A stretch of 64,000 nt of DNA from Orbilia blumenaviensis (lineage: Eukaryota > Ascomycota > Orbiliomycetes > Orbiliales > Orbiliaceae): the NCBI GenBank assembly GCA_036872755.1, contig JAVHNS010000005.1, positions 992,001 through 1,056,000 of the forward strand, in the 5' to 3' direction. Positions 36,864 to 47,873 of the stretch are shown piece by piece. A program made the position numbers and the translations under genes. Position 1 is the stretch's first letter. Every line of letters starts with the position of its first letter. Under the pieces are notes generated by a model. It was given only the letters and a program-made list of their open reading frames with translations. It was not told the DNA's origin and made no database searches.

Positions 36864-38288
36864 ATGGCGACAACAAACAAATTCGCCAGCACCTCTGGCA
36901 CAGAGCTATCTCTCCATCCTAGTGTTACGATCGAAGAGACACTCAGTGACAACCCCTTCATGACTGCAGCGGCCGGGCAGGCATATACTAAGGAGCTACC
37001 GTCGACATGGGGCAAAATCCCGAGAATAGCGACAACCGCATTTACCGTTCCACAGGCATCCAGCTCGTCAGGGTCTCATGGTAACCACGGATCTGGGTAT
37101 GATGACTTCACCGGATCGAATAGCTCCAAAGCCAAGTCTGCCTCAAGTTTCACAAGTCTGGACTTGTTATCCCCGGCAGCCGTACCAGCTCCAATGCTCC
37201 CAACGAAGGCAAAATCTGATTTTATTCCTCGCAATGACGGTAGTTTCTGGGGAGGTGCGACCCGAGCTCCAAACCCTGGGAGTTCTATTTCACAACGGCT
37301 TCCGTACGGCTACATGAGTCAACAGATCTCCTCGGATCCAGCGGCGTACCTCCTAAAGCATAATAGTAGCGATTCCGGCATCCTACTTACTCCAGGTGGG
37401 GAAATGAAACCACTTCACCATGCCCAAAAACAGGCCTATTTCAATGTTCCGCATCCTTTTCCCTCGCCTGTTGCGTACTACGACAATTCAAATCCGGGGC
37501 TGATGAATATTATATCATATTCTCAGCCACCGATGCCATGTTTCGGCCCGCTATTCAATCCGATCGAAGGTGTTACTAATCGAATCCCTCTTTTCAAAGA
37601 CGAGATCTTTCCAACTTTTGATATGGGGTATTACCCTGATATCCTTCATTTGCCCTCCAGACCTTCAGATATCCTCGTCTATTTTAATTCAATCTGCGGG
37701 GCTGCTGCATTACCGCCTAACCGAAAAAGCTGGATAGAGGACAACATGCAGGAAACGGTGCTCAGATTCAGCACGCTAGACGATATTGTCTTTGAAATGT
37801 GCGATGCCCAAAGTGGAAAGCCCCTACGTGGGCCAGACGAAGCGGCAGCCCGATATTTGAGTTCAGAGAATTTTAAAGTCGTTCCAAACAAGAATTCGTT
37901 CGCGGATTGGGACTTAGAGATTCAGGAGTGTCGTGTTCATCTTGAGCGGCTGAATAAACTGGCATATGTTCCCGTCATGAATAAATCTAAAGTTGAGGTA
38001 GTGTGGAAAGCGTTGGTTTCCTATAGGGATAACTGGGCGAATTCAATTTTCAGCCAGTGCCAATATGACTTCTGGGAGGCATCGATGAACGAAGTGGAAT
38101 GTATGAAAGAGTATCATGCGTTCAACCGGGAAATGCAGCGATTGCTCAGGGGTGTTGAAGAGGATTTAATCGAGGTTGGGAGGTTGGAAAACATGGTTAC
38201 GGCATTTCGAGGTGCTGTTTGGAAGGCTGAGATGAAGCTCAGAAAACTGAAAGAAACCTTTGGGCTTATTTCCGGTTTACAAGTCTGA
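36864..38288 (+). CDS. orphan protein, disordered N-half and helical C-half, PPN motif
   Basis: Single exon, 474 residues, with an ATG in a good context (CGAAATGGC). No recognised family and no signal peptide. Residues 1-240 are low-complexity Ser/Pro/Gly/Asn with scattered aromatic residues. Around residues 270-325 comes a compact segment, SICGAAALPPNRKSW followed by ETVLRFSTLDDIVFEM, that resembles a segment of the secreted-type protein encoded at 39524-40888. Residues ~345-474 are amphipathic helix (EIQECRVHLERLNKLAYV, KVEVVWKALVSYRDNW, NREMQRLLRGVEEDLIEV, WKAEMKLRKLKETFG), suggesting a coiled-coil or helical bundle. It may have arisen by fusion of two modules. Function unknown. Confidence 0.66.
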   Translation: MATTNKFASTSGTELSLHPSVTIEETLSDNPFMTAAAGQAYTKELPSTWGKIPRIATTAFTVPQASSSSGSHGNHGSGYDDFTGSNSSKAKSASSFTSLDLLSPAAVPAPMLPTKAKSDFIPRNDGSFWGGATRAPNPGSSISQRLPYGYMSQQISSDPAAYLLKHNSSDSGILLTPGGEMKPLHHAQKQAYFNVPHPFPSPVAYYDNSNPGLMNIISYSQPPMPCFGPLFNPIEGVTNRIPLFKDEIFPTFDMGYYPDILHLPSRPSDILVYFNSICGAAALPPNRKSWIEDNMQETVLRFSTLDDIVFEMCDAQSGKPLRGPDEAAARYLSSENFKVVPNKNSFADWDLEIQECRVHLERLNKLAYVPVMNKSKVEVVWKALVSYRDNWANSIFSQCQYDFWEASMNEVECMKEYHAFNREMQRLLRGVEEDLIEVGRLENMVTAFRGAVWKAEMKLRKLKETFGLISGLQV

Positions 38289-39523
38289 ATTAAAGGGACA
38301 TGATAGCAGTGGTTTCTTGGATTTTCGGTCCCCTCGATATTAGGTATCCGAGTTCGACTGCTCGGAACCGAATACTGGCTTTAAATTTCTACAGCTCTTG
38401 TTTTCAGGTTTTGCTTTGGCGTATGTTTTCTTTTGTATGTACATCTTCCCGTTTTGGGGGTTCCTCATTGCGAGCGAATGGAATAGCAACTATTTTTCAG
38501 TTATCACTGACGGCGTTGTCGGTTTCCAACGTTTTTTTGTTTTGAAGAGCTATACTTTCGGGGTGCTCACGTTGACTTAAATAAGGCCATGTACCTGGGC
38601 GCTTTGAATTTAGCTCTACTTCCCACACGTTTGTGTAACGGACTCTATGGCCGTGGGCTAGCTAGTATAAGGTTTGCGTTTTTCGTTTTGATCCAGCTGC
38701 CAATGTATGGTTTAAATGGTGGACTTTAAAGCTCTCAAAATATGAGGCCTGGCGTTGTTTTGCGGACGTAAAAGTGTGGGTAGTGCATGGCTGCCATCTT
38801 TGTATAAAATGCCATCTGATAGTTGATAGTTAAAAACTTATATACCTGTTATTATAAATGTCGTGGGACCTGTGTATGTGATCTTGGAATCGTCCTACGT
38901 ATCACATATGTTAATTCCGGGCGCCATCGCATAAATATCAAGCGGCTATATAAATAATATATGGAGATTTGAAATTTATGGTCACTAGCGCTATGGCGCA
39001 ATGCTTCCACATGTGGACTCGCAACAAGGGATAGCTGGAGGTTATTATTAGTACGCTTGAATGGTTCGCTTCGGACGATAAGCCGTTCTCTTCGAAGTAT
39101 GCCTCTATAAAATGGAAGTCGGGATATATCAACTCTGATATTTCGGTTATATATCTCGAAAATTGGAAAAACTGTGGGCTAGCATGGAAGCCATATTTAT
39201 GCGTGACGGAATATCTCGCGTTACTTACGGATAGAAGCGCGTGGTGGCGTGAATAGAAGTTTTGATCTCGTGCTCTTAAGTGTCATGGAAGGGCATCAGA
39301 TATGTCCCTTTTAGTCTGGGCCCGACCAATAATCAGTAATAGTCTTAAATTCGAGCAATTTTGCGCTTTCGAATAACCCTTAACCGTGGGCAGGCCAAAC
39401 ACTACCAATATACGCAGGGTCCCAAGCTATGTAGTTTCAAAATACTAAAGAGATCCACGTGTTAAGAATATTCTACGAAAGGAGATCCTCGCCGCGTCCG
39501 TGTTTCTATGGCATATAAGGAGG
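38289..39523. other. intergenic stretch, nothing recognised
   Basis: About 1.2 kb. Short frames near 38300-38580 are rich in Phe/Val/Leu and look random. No microsatellites, no repeats. Confidence 0.45.
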
Positions 39524-40888
39524 ATGTGGAGCCGTACTCTTCATGTCCTGGTCCTTGGGACGGTAGGTTTGGCTTACGAAATGGCGTTCCTCGAAAAAAT
39601 GGAACCAGATGTTCAACTCTTCGACCCCGATACGGTTGTATGGAACGAGTATAGCTCTATGGTAGGATGCACGGCGATCCCACCAAATACTAGCGACTAC
39701 GTGGAACAAATTGTCCTTCGGACTTCACCGACCGACCACAATCGGCCTAACATTATGGTGTTTTTCGATGACGATTCTAGTCCTGGGAGCCCCAGGCGCA
39801 CTACGTCATGTAACCGTGACAATATCGTATTTATTATCTGGTGGTACGACATACCTAACTCGTATCAGATGTATTTCCCGATAGACAGGAACATCACGCA
39901 CTTCGCAGAGGTTAATCCGAGTAGCAATTTTGCGAATTATATAAATTCTTTGCAATTGGGCTATGAAGCCCTACAGGGAGGGGATATCCTACAGAGAAAC
40001 CCGGACAACCCTCGAGGGTGGGAGGAGCTTCGAGATGACGTTAAGTTTGCCTTCCCAGAATATTTCCTGGGATATCGATCGCAAGATGGACCATATGTGC
40101 CTCAATCGGAATCGGCTACGATTACGGATGTCGAATATATCGAGGAACCTGGTGCCCCGTTGAGGCAGTCCGATCCAGACCCCTTATCTAGGCTGAACAG
40201 TCAGCCACAGATGGGAGCTGGAGAAGAAGGAATTGGAATCCAAAATGCACCGGGCGAACAAGTAGTTGGGCAATACAACGCGGCTTGGGACCCTTACCTG
40301 GAAATGTACCGCTTCGAACGCACTTACCCACATCTATGGTTGTATCTTATCCAACAATTTACGGAGCTTCGGGATGCTGCGATGGCAACTGGATTATATT
40401 TTCCTATACCCCAAGGGTTGCGACACCGATACAGTGTCGAACAGCTCGATGCGCTAGGTTTAACGATAGATCCGGCGGTTGAGGAGGCGGCACAGGCAAC
40501 ACTAGCCAATGCTAGAAGAAACAATCCCGAAATATACTATGAGAAGATCCCGCCAATATTTCAAATGTTCACTGGCGAGGACCCAGGGATATTTGATATG
40601 GTATTAGCAGAAGTAGCCCGACAGGCGATAAATCAAAACCAAGGTATGGCGCCTTTACAGCAATTTGGCTCGCAAGGGAATGGAAACCAAAACAACTTAG
40701 AGGAAAACGGAAATTCCATACAATCCGAAGTCGGGATGCCCCCTGTTGGTGATAATATACAGCTGGGCGGAAACCCAATGGCCTTGGAGCCAGAGCAGTC
40801 AATCCAGCAGTCTTATGTGGAGAATTCAAACATTGATCCAAACGCCGAGTGTTTGATACAAGATGTCTGCCTGGAAGATATATTATAG
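39524..40888 (+). CDS. putative secreted orphan protein
   Basis: Single exon, 454 residues, starting at the ATG at 39524; the frame opens 24 bases earlier only with a GTG. The first 18-20 residues (MWSRTLHVLVLGTVGLAYE) have the shape of a signal peptide. The following ~140 residues look globular and contain VWNEYSSMVGCTAIPPN, then EQIVLRTSPTD, then NIMVFFDDD and NIVFIIWWYDIPNSY, with few cysteines. Residues ~190-245 and 360-440 are Gln/Asn/Gly-rich and probably disordered. Between them lies a helical segment (QAIN, FDMVLAEVARQ). The end has two cysteines (ECLIQDVCLEDIL). No enzyme motif seen. It could be a secreted effector-like or cell-wall protein. The PPN segment links it to the gene upstream. 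Confidence 0.66.
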   Translation: MWSRTLHVLVLGTVGLAYEMAFLEKMEPDVQLFDPDTVVWNEYSSMVGCTAIPPNTSDYVEQIVLRTSPTDHNRPNIMVFFDDDSSPGSPRRTTSCNRDNIVFIIWWYDIPNSYQMYFPIDRNITHFAEVNPSSNFANYINSLQLGYEALQGGDILQRNPDNPRGWEELRDDVKFAFPEYFLGYRSQDGPYVPQSESATITDVEYIEEPGAPLRQSDPDPLSRLNSQPQMGAGEEGIGIQNAPGEQVVGQYNAAWDPYLEMYRFERTYPHLWLYLIQQFTELRDAAMATGLYFPIPQGLRHRYSVEQLDALGLTIDPAVEEAAQATLANARRNNPEIYYEKIPPIFQMFTGEDPGIFDMVLAEVARQAINQNQGMAPLQQFGSQGNGNQNNLEENGNSIQSEVGMPPVGDNIQLGGNPMALEPEQSIQQSYVENSNIDPNAECLIQDVCLEDIL

Positions 40889-41439
40889 AATCGTATAAAC
40901 TTTTTACAGCTACTCTATGAATCGATTAGAAAAATAAAGGAGCTGCGGCTTGATCTGTCGACACGTTCACAAAAGTGAGTGGGGATCGGTCACGTAAGCC
41001 AGCCTCCGCGAACTAGCCTCATCGCGGTCCAATCTGGCCTCGTCTGTTCTAGCCCGTTTTAGCTTGGTTGTCATCATCTTTTAAGTATAAACTAACCAAT
41101 TTCTTTTTTTTTTTAAGAGTTAAGTTGAGGTGAATCTCGTAGGTAGATTTGATAACCCTGCTCCTACAACTCTATATTTCTGCACTTTTGGACAACATTA
41201 GGCTAGTAAAGGACGTAAATTCATGCCTTAGTGCTGTATCGATGAGTGGAGGTCCGAATTTGTCAAATCACGAACAGAGCTCGAGATGGGAATACACAGA
41301 CAACGCATCTCTAGCCGTCGGCCCGTGGTGTTGATAGTTCAAAAATTATATTTTGTAGTATCGAATTCTTATACATATATCGGTCTAAAATCCCTGCAAG
41401 ACATTGATATTATTACTTAATTATCGGATATTTCTCTCT
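40889..41439. other. shared 3' flank of two convergent genes
   Basis: About 550 bp between the putative secreted protein (+) and the cysteine-rich secreted protein (-). It carries a T10-A2 tract near 41104-41116, one of the few homopolymers in this half. No gene supported. Confidence 0.5.
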
Positions 41440-43656
41440 CTATATGGAGTTATTCGTTTCCTGTATGGGGGCGTCTTCGTTCCTTCGCTTCAACTTAAAA
41501 CCGCGGCCGCGACCAGATCTGAATCCCGAGAATGACCCTCCCGACCCTGATCCCGACCCCGAGGGTCCCGGCCCCCCCGGTCCGAAGTCACGAGGGGGCA
41601 CTACTTCGAATGGCATTCCTCCTTCCGTCCAAGCACCCCATCTATTTCTAATTGCGGCATCATTAAATCGGTCAAAAGCCCGCATGAATCTGTCACGGAG
41701 ACGTACGCTGTCAGATCTAGAAGGGCCAGGGGCGGCATCGAGGTCGCCTGCAAAGCGGTGATCGACTCGGGGCCTGCGGTGGCGTAAAGGGTCTCTGGGA
41801 GCATAGCCCGGGACGACTTCATTATCCACATAGTCTGGAGGCTCCACTTCTAGCTCAGGTTCCACTTCTGGCTCAGGCTCCGGTGGTGGACCTTGTAGAA
41901 CAACAGGCTCTTCTTCCTCTTGTGGATCAGGAACAAGGTATCTTTCTGCAGTAGCAGGCTCCTCTGGAAACGGGGCTATCCCCTCAAGTGATTCAAACGT
42001 TGGAGGTAAATCACCCCCGTGTGTATCTCCTGATCTTGCAGCTTCCCGGTCTCTCATAAACCGTCGCATACTTTCAAGTTGCGCGAGGTTTCGGTGCCCA
42101 CCTGCCCTATATAATCCAGGCCCGAGTCTATCCAGTAAGTAAACTGGAGGGCCACCGGTGGGTAAATGTGCGACTCTTTCGCAATAACAACCTAAGGTGT
42201 TTCGTAAAGTTATAGTCAGCCCAGTTCGTGGATCTTGATGTACAACAACCATTAAATCTCATCCGATGGCTGACCCCAGGGTTTACACACCTAATACTTG
42301 GTTGCACCAGTCTGCAGCACCCTGGTCAGGACAATTTCCAGGGTAATTCATATTGCGTCTATTTGGAGCTAAAGCCCATGAGCCATCAATAGACCCTTCT
42401 TCCAGCAAACAGTCACACATTTGGCAGTCCAGCATCATTTGCGTTAGCTGCTCAATTACCGCTTCCCTACTACTTACGCTAACCTCGGATTGCCAGTCCG
42501 CATATCGCGTAACGTACCTTGATCTATACACATCAGGCGTCCATCTATCTATTATATTGTTAGGATCGGGACACGTGATTCCGACTTCAACCTGGTAAAA
42601 GTCGGTGTTCTCGAAGCCATAGTCCCCATCCTCATCATTGCGCATGCTAAGACCCTTTTTTTCAGGAATTTTAGGGGTTGAGCTATTGCGGGCGCTCATG
42701 GAAATGGCTGGAGGATCCAGAGGGACTGTGATATTTTCCGGCATCGATAGCGTTGTAGTCTGGGTTAACGAAGTCTTGCTCCCTATTGTGGAGACTGAGA
42801 GGTCTCGACTTGAGACTAACGAAGAACCAATCTGATTCGTATCCAATATTGGTAGCGCAGTTACAGGCTTTGTTTCCTTTGCTCGGATATCCCCCCTTTT
42901 CCCCAGCGAACTATTATTATCTTTTTCTACACCTAGCTTCTTCTTTTCATTGTGGTCCTTTGGCTCAGTTGTGGATATACTATACCACTGGCAAATAGTA
43001 TCCCCGTCGAACATAGTTGTTGCGGACTGCCCTGGATTTTGCGCTTTATTTCTGGTCGGCTCCAGCGGCCTTATGCTGTAACGTGGGGTAGAATTTTTGA
43101 AACAGAGGCATCCTATAAAGCGTATTGAATTTTCAATCAGGTATTCCGACTCAGTGAAACGAGGAATTATATGCATTTCGGTTTTCCTTACCATATATTG
43201 GTTCCGGAATGTCTAGCCAATGTAGTGTGTTCCAATCTTGATTGAAGGATTCGCTATGTGCTAAATTTTAAGGCATTGATTTAGTTAGCCAATTAAAGCG
43301 TGCGTATTTTGCCCAAAACACACCGGATCTTACTTACACGTCGTACCATACACCATATGCCCCAGTTGCTCTGAAAGCTCTTCCGGAAGTTCGCTTCCTC
43401 TGTATGTCTGGAGATCCGTATGCCAGAGCGATTGATTGGCAACACCGATATCACCAAATAGTGATTTTCGGGATTGGAATTGACTATCACATAGAAGACC
43501 AGACTCGGATATCTGTAAGATTTTCTGGTTTCCCGAATCCATACGTTCGCCCGTACCTTCAGCGTTCCCCACTGGGACACCCTTTATTAAATGAGTGCAT
43601 TGCGTTATTAGAAGTAATAATGTAGGCGTAAATTTATTCTGATTTAGACGGATCAT
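41440..43656 (-). CDS. secreted cysteine-rich orphan protein with two GCxC modules
   Basis: Four exons by my reading: 43656-43334, 43253-43192, 43112-42291, 42191-41440; 652 residues, and the total closes in frame. Exon 1 encodes a signal peptide (LLLLITQC then THLIKGVPVG). Two exon junctions, both phase 1, split a Gly codon directly before a CxC motif: IYG|CLCF and VLG|CYCE. Before the second junction lies a cysteine module, DCQMCDCLLEEGS, then NCPDQGAADWC, which I recall as a pattern in fungal secreted proteins of unknown role. The stretch between the modules is Ser/Thr-rich (linker). The last ~150 residues are Pro/Glu (PEPEVEPELEVEPP) and then Gly/Arg-rich. The gene could be misread as two tandem genes 30 bp apart; the intron 42290-42192 (GTGTGT...CCTTAG) removes the false stop and start. 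Likely extracellular; function unknown. Confidence 0.72.
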
Positions 43657-45760
43657 GCTGTTTCTGAGTCAGTAGCTACGAGCCTAGGTTAAAATTGACC
43701 TGGTGCGCTGTCGACGTCGGATCTAATTGTAACGATGAAATAAGTGAGCCATTTAGATTCATATCGGTCCTTATTTATTTTCGCTCACATGGAGAATTTT
43801 AAAAAATCCTAGTGTCCTTTTGAGCTGGAGGCGTCAGCCGTTTTAGTTAGGAAAGGCTGGCTCCTCTTGTAGGCCTATAACAGATTATCGATTGGGAATA
43901 TTTGCAAGGGGGCTTGTCACGTACTTCTCAAACCTTGTGTATTTCGAGATCGCTGTAACTCGGTTTTTCAGCTTTTATAATTATTGTTGTTTCCGTTTTG
44001 CATATAATAAAGCGCTAGTTTCGGCCCAGATGCTGTCGGCCAATGAAATGCCATTACCTGCCCTGAAAATATTCACAATGATACTTATAAGTCACTGAAC
44101 TAGAATAAAACGGTTCGATTATTATGGGCTTTGTTTCTATTGGGCTTGCAGGCCTACACCGTGTTGATACATTGCAGTTATAAACCTTGCCATGTCTATC
44201 GGCGTTGGTTTTTTTTTTACTTTCCTATTTTCCACAACAAAATGTCCAGTTTTTGAATTACTCGTGTACAGATGCCCATTTGCATTCGTTGAGGCTGGAT
44301 GACATACAATAAGGCAAGATCTATAAGGAAAAATGCCCTACATTTGATAGTAGGTACGTTTCAATTTACGAAACAATATGTTTGCGGCAGATATGTAAGA
44401 GTTTCAACTATATATCCCTCAGGATAGCCAAAAACTTTCATTGAGAAAAGAATAATCTCCGATCTGGATATGTGGTCCCATCTCTGTACCAGGGTCAAAT
44501 TCGAAACGGTTCGAATAGAAAATTTTAGACTGTAGCATCGCCGCTAGGGCTGACTCGGTGTTTTGTTGCATCGTTCAGATGGACCTCGCCACACCAACTC
44601 AACCGATGCTGTCGCAGGTACAAATGTTGGTAACGAAATCGGGACACACAAAGAACGCTACTTCCAACATAAACACTTAGGCTTAGCCTTGCGACTTAGC
44701 TTGAAGCGAGAGTCAGTAGATTCTAGCAATTATAAACTTGGTAAATTATTAGTATACAAACCCTGTGCATTACGTGCATTTGCCATGTGTACACATGTGG
44801 ATTTGCGCCTATTAAGACGCATCGCAGCGTTTACAAAACTCAACAAGAAACTCACTGACATCGTCTCAGAATTAGAGAAGCCCAATTTTATGACACCAAA
44901 CATAGGTTTGCGTACATTCAATTATTTCGGCCTCTAGATGGAGTATCCAGCCTGTTCCTAGTAAGATGGCTTCAACGTTGAAAGTTATTAGAACCCGGTC
45001 TTAAAGCGCAATGGAATAATCTACTAAGTCTTAGCACTATCCGGCCAACCTAAAATTCGTTTTGATCGGATACTCTATGCCGTAAAAACGATACTTTCAT
45101 TTTTAACAGACAAGACTAGATTGCAAAGCTTAAATTTAGGGATTGATGTTAAAGCAGATTGCATCAGCACCGCAATTCGATTTTGTGCCGAGGATATTTC
45201 ATGGGCTAAGAATGAGAACTAAGGCGGTTCAAAAGTGGCTGAAGCCTCGATACACATATAGAACTTAATAAAGCATTAAAACAAAGACTGGGCCGTAGTA
45301 TTATACTCGCTAAGGCCTATAAGTATTAGCAAGGTGCAGATAAAAACGAAAGGCAGTGGCAGGCAGCATAAAATTATGACACTGGAAAAAGGTAAAGAAA
45401 GTAGAATAGGTTCGAATATTTCTTGTGGCGGTATTTTCTAAAGCCAAACTACGCGACCATATACACTATGGAAGAGTCATGTATACTGATCATTAGGATA
45501 GAATCTTTTGTTCATCACGAGTGGATGCAACGCTTTTAAAAATATGCGGTATCATAAAAGCGGGGAGTGGATGCGGGTTCATCGTTACTGGCGCCTAGAG
45601 AGAGGTCTAAAAAGACGGAATCGAAGAGCAAAAAATATATAGTAAAGAATCGAAGTATCAATTTGCGGAGTGGAGTTCGTTAAGATTTGCTAGTCTTAGT
45701 GCCGAGACTAGGTTAGGGGCATTTCTGATGAGGAAGGCAACAGGCATGTATGCGCCTTAC
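43657..45760. other. long intergenic stretch, possible decayed coding remnant
   Basis: About 2.1 kb. A 124-codon open frame (44563-44937, no ATG at its open end) is followed to ~45700 by AT-rich sequence with stops in all frames. It may be remains of an old gene or mobile element, but I cannot assign a family. A T10 run lies near 44210. No terminal repeats were found by eye. Confidence 0.4.
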
Positions 45761-46939
45761 TCATGTAGGAAGTGTCATGACTTGGGCTGGTGCGACGACA
45801 ATCTGTGGCGTATCACAGCGGCGTTTTATCGTGTATGAGTCGAACGTATACATCGATGTCTTACTTCGTGTGAGTTTACGTTCAATAATATTTAACATTT
45901 TCGCTTTTACCTCCTCGTCTGGGGAGGCCTTCATATCCGTCATGAAAGTTTTCAGCTGTGTAATCTCGGTAGCCATCTGCTTAAGCTCTTCTGTGATCGT
46001 ATGTGTCAAGACGGACATTTTGAAAATTTCCGTTATCGCGTTTTGTGGCAAATCCTGATTTGTTCTGCTAAGAACCAGAGAGAACCTTCTGAGGTCATCG
46101 CACCGGTCTAAGAATATCTCCCAGAGGCGCTGAATTCCGCCGAGATAATATGTCAAACCCCACATCTTAGTCTGAACCTCCATGAATATCTGATCTTTCA
46201 TTCGCTGAGCTCCAAGTTGGCGATAGAGATTTCGGTATCCGAGGATTGACTTTCGCAGCGTCGGATATAGCCCTTTGACAATATATAATTGAGAACAGTA
46301 ATATTCAAAATTTGCTTTCGAGCTATTGCTGGTATGACGTGCCGCCTTCTCGAAGTCCCGGAAACACTTCATTACGTAATCCCAATACTCGTCATTTTCG
46401 GTTGGGAAGACATTTTTAATATCGTTGGCCATAAGGGCGATGATTTTAAACTCTTCTGTTCTGATGGCTGATATTTTGATATTCAGATTTGCGGGTTCAA
46501 GAGGCTCCTTAAGTGGTTTTGTTTTGATGATATTCCCATCTTCGTCGGTGAAACTCGTGACGCCCCATGCAAAAGTTTCAACGCTGTCGCATGGCCAAGA
46601 AGTGTTAGAGACGACTGGAGAGTCGCATACCGCTCCGGCATTGCCTGAGTCCTGTTGTTTACCTTTCTGGTACGCTTTCTCAATTCGGCCTGCTTGAACA
46701 CTATGAAGCAATGCAGGGCTAGCGTTTTTTGATTCGGCTTTCCGCTTCGATAAGTTGACTGGCGTTTTGGAGAGCTCTGATTTATATTTCGTGATAGGTT
46801 TTGTCTTCTGAGAAACAGGCGTTACTCGAGGTTTTGAAGCCTTGCCAGAGGGTTTTGAAGGTTGCAAATATCGGGAGAGGGACATCGATGGGTTTATAGA
46901 AGTACCCGGAGGTCTCTTTTGAGAAATAGGGCGGCTCAT
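45761..46939 (-). CDS. orphan protein, basic disordered N-half and helical C-half
   Basis: Single exon, 392 residues, beginning at an ATG. Residues 1-110 are basic and disordered (QKRPPGTS, KPSGKASKPR, NLSKRKAESK), with nuclear-signal-like KR clusters. A short ordered patch follows (VETFAWGVTSFTDEDGN). Residues ~160-365 are almost wholly helical, with a Tyr/Trp-rich bundle-like section (ENDEYWDYVMKCFRDFEK, NFEYYCSQLYIV, MWGLTYYLGGIQRLWEIF) and a C-terminal heptad-like stretch (TITEELKQMATEITQLKTF). No known domain. It is divergently arranged with the next orphan (47874-48881), sharing about 930 bp, so the two may be co-expressed. Same layout as other orphans in this region. Confidence 0.66.
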   Translation of the reverse strand: MSRPISQKRPPGTSINPSMSLSRYLQPSKPSGKASKPRVTPVSQKTKPITKYKSELSKTPVNLSKRKAESKNASPALLHSVQAGRIEKAYQKGKQQDSGNAGAVCDSPVVSNTSWPCDSVETFAWGVTSFTDEDGNIIKTKPLKEPLEPANLNIKISAIRTEEFKIIALMANDIKNVFPTENDEYWDYVMKCFRDFEKAARHTSNSSKANFEYYCSQLYIVKGLYPTLRKSILGYRNLYRQLGAQRMKDQIFMEVQTKMWGLTYYLGGIQRLWEIFLDRCDDLRRFSLVLSRTNQDLPQNAITEIFKMSVLTHTITEELKQMATEITQLKTFMTDMKASPDEEVKAKMLNIIERKLTRSKTSMYTFDSYTIKRRCDTPQIVVAPAQVMTLPT

Positions 46940-47873
46940 TCTAGTTTTCGGTTCGAAGGGCTGATAGATTCATCAGGAAGTCGGTGAAACGGTTTATATG
47001 TATTTTAAAGCTTAAAGACACTGGCCGTTCCGAATGCAATGATGGGATTAATCTCGTAGAATTGATGAGATACGATTTATGAATTGTCTTAGTGGGTGGT
47101 AGAAGGCTGCCACATAGCAATAAACCATCGACTCAAATACTACTTGACAGGTCACGATATTTTCCGATCACTTCCATTCTGAGCACAAGATCATCACGGT
47201 CCCATATAAACCCCATATTTATCATTGCTATGTAGCATTGGTTGGTAGTAATTGTTACGGTACTTTGTTTCGTTTCTTAAATATCGGTGGAAGCGCGTGG
47301 TTTACGTGCTCAAGGATGCATGTAGTCCCGTGTCTATGATACAACAGCTAGAAATGAATTCCCCCAGACTCGTGTTGAGGAGTTAACTAGGCACCTACTT
47401 AGTCATCGATATATATTGCGAGCAGGACTACGAATATAAACTCTAGATGCAACTTAGTCTCGTAGTATTGATGCAATCATCAACGACGCTATGTCCTTAT
47501 AGCTATAGGGCCCTGCCCTTAGATCTACAAACTGGACCCTCGGTGCGGAAATTCTGTGACAGACAAAACAAAAATATGTGCAATATTTGGGATCGACATG
47601 AAGTAGATTCGAATTAAGCTTGAATTATCATCGGCTTTATATAGCCATAGTACAGCGAGGGAGGTCTGCAGAGATGAGTTCTCAAGGTCTTTACAAACCT
47701 CCTAACAATACAACTTAATCCTTGGCACTCTGGCCTCATCGCAATAGAAAGAGTGTGCCAAACCAACGGGTGAATCATATCTGCACGTTAAATTCCGCAG
47801 GCCGGACGTGGATCGTCGGTCCATAGTGAGGGAATAGTATACGACACATCCCTCTATATATGGAAGTTGGAAT
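46940..47873. promoter_or_regulatory. divergent intergenic region between two orphan genes
   Basis: About 930 bp between the start codons of two head-to-head genes. It must hold both promoters. No obvious TATA box, repeat or CT block was found, unlike the promoters in the left half of the window. Confidence 0.4.

Noticed and set aside
41440..42252. Separate 270-residue gene starting at 42252
   Set aside because: It would begin 30 bp after the stop of a same-strand gene. A phase-matched intron joins the two and restores a GCYC module, so I treat it as the last exon of one gene.
44563..44937. 124-codon plus-strand frame
   Set aside because: No ATG at its open end, no family recognised, flanked by stop-rich AT-rich DNA. 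Possibly a decayed remnant, but not supportable as a gene.
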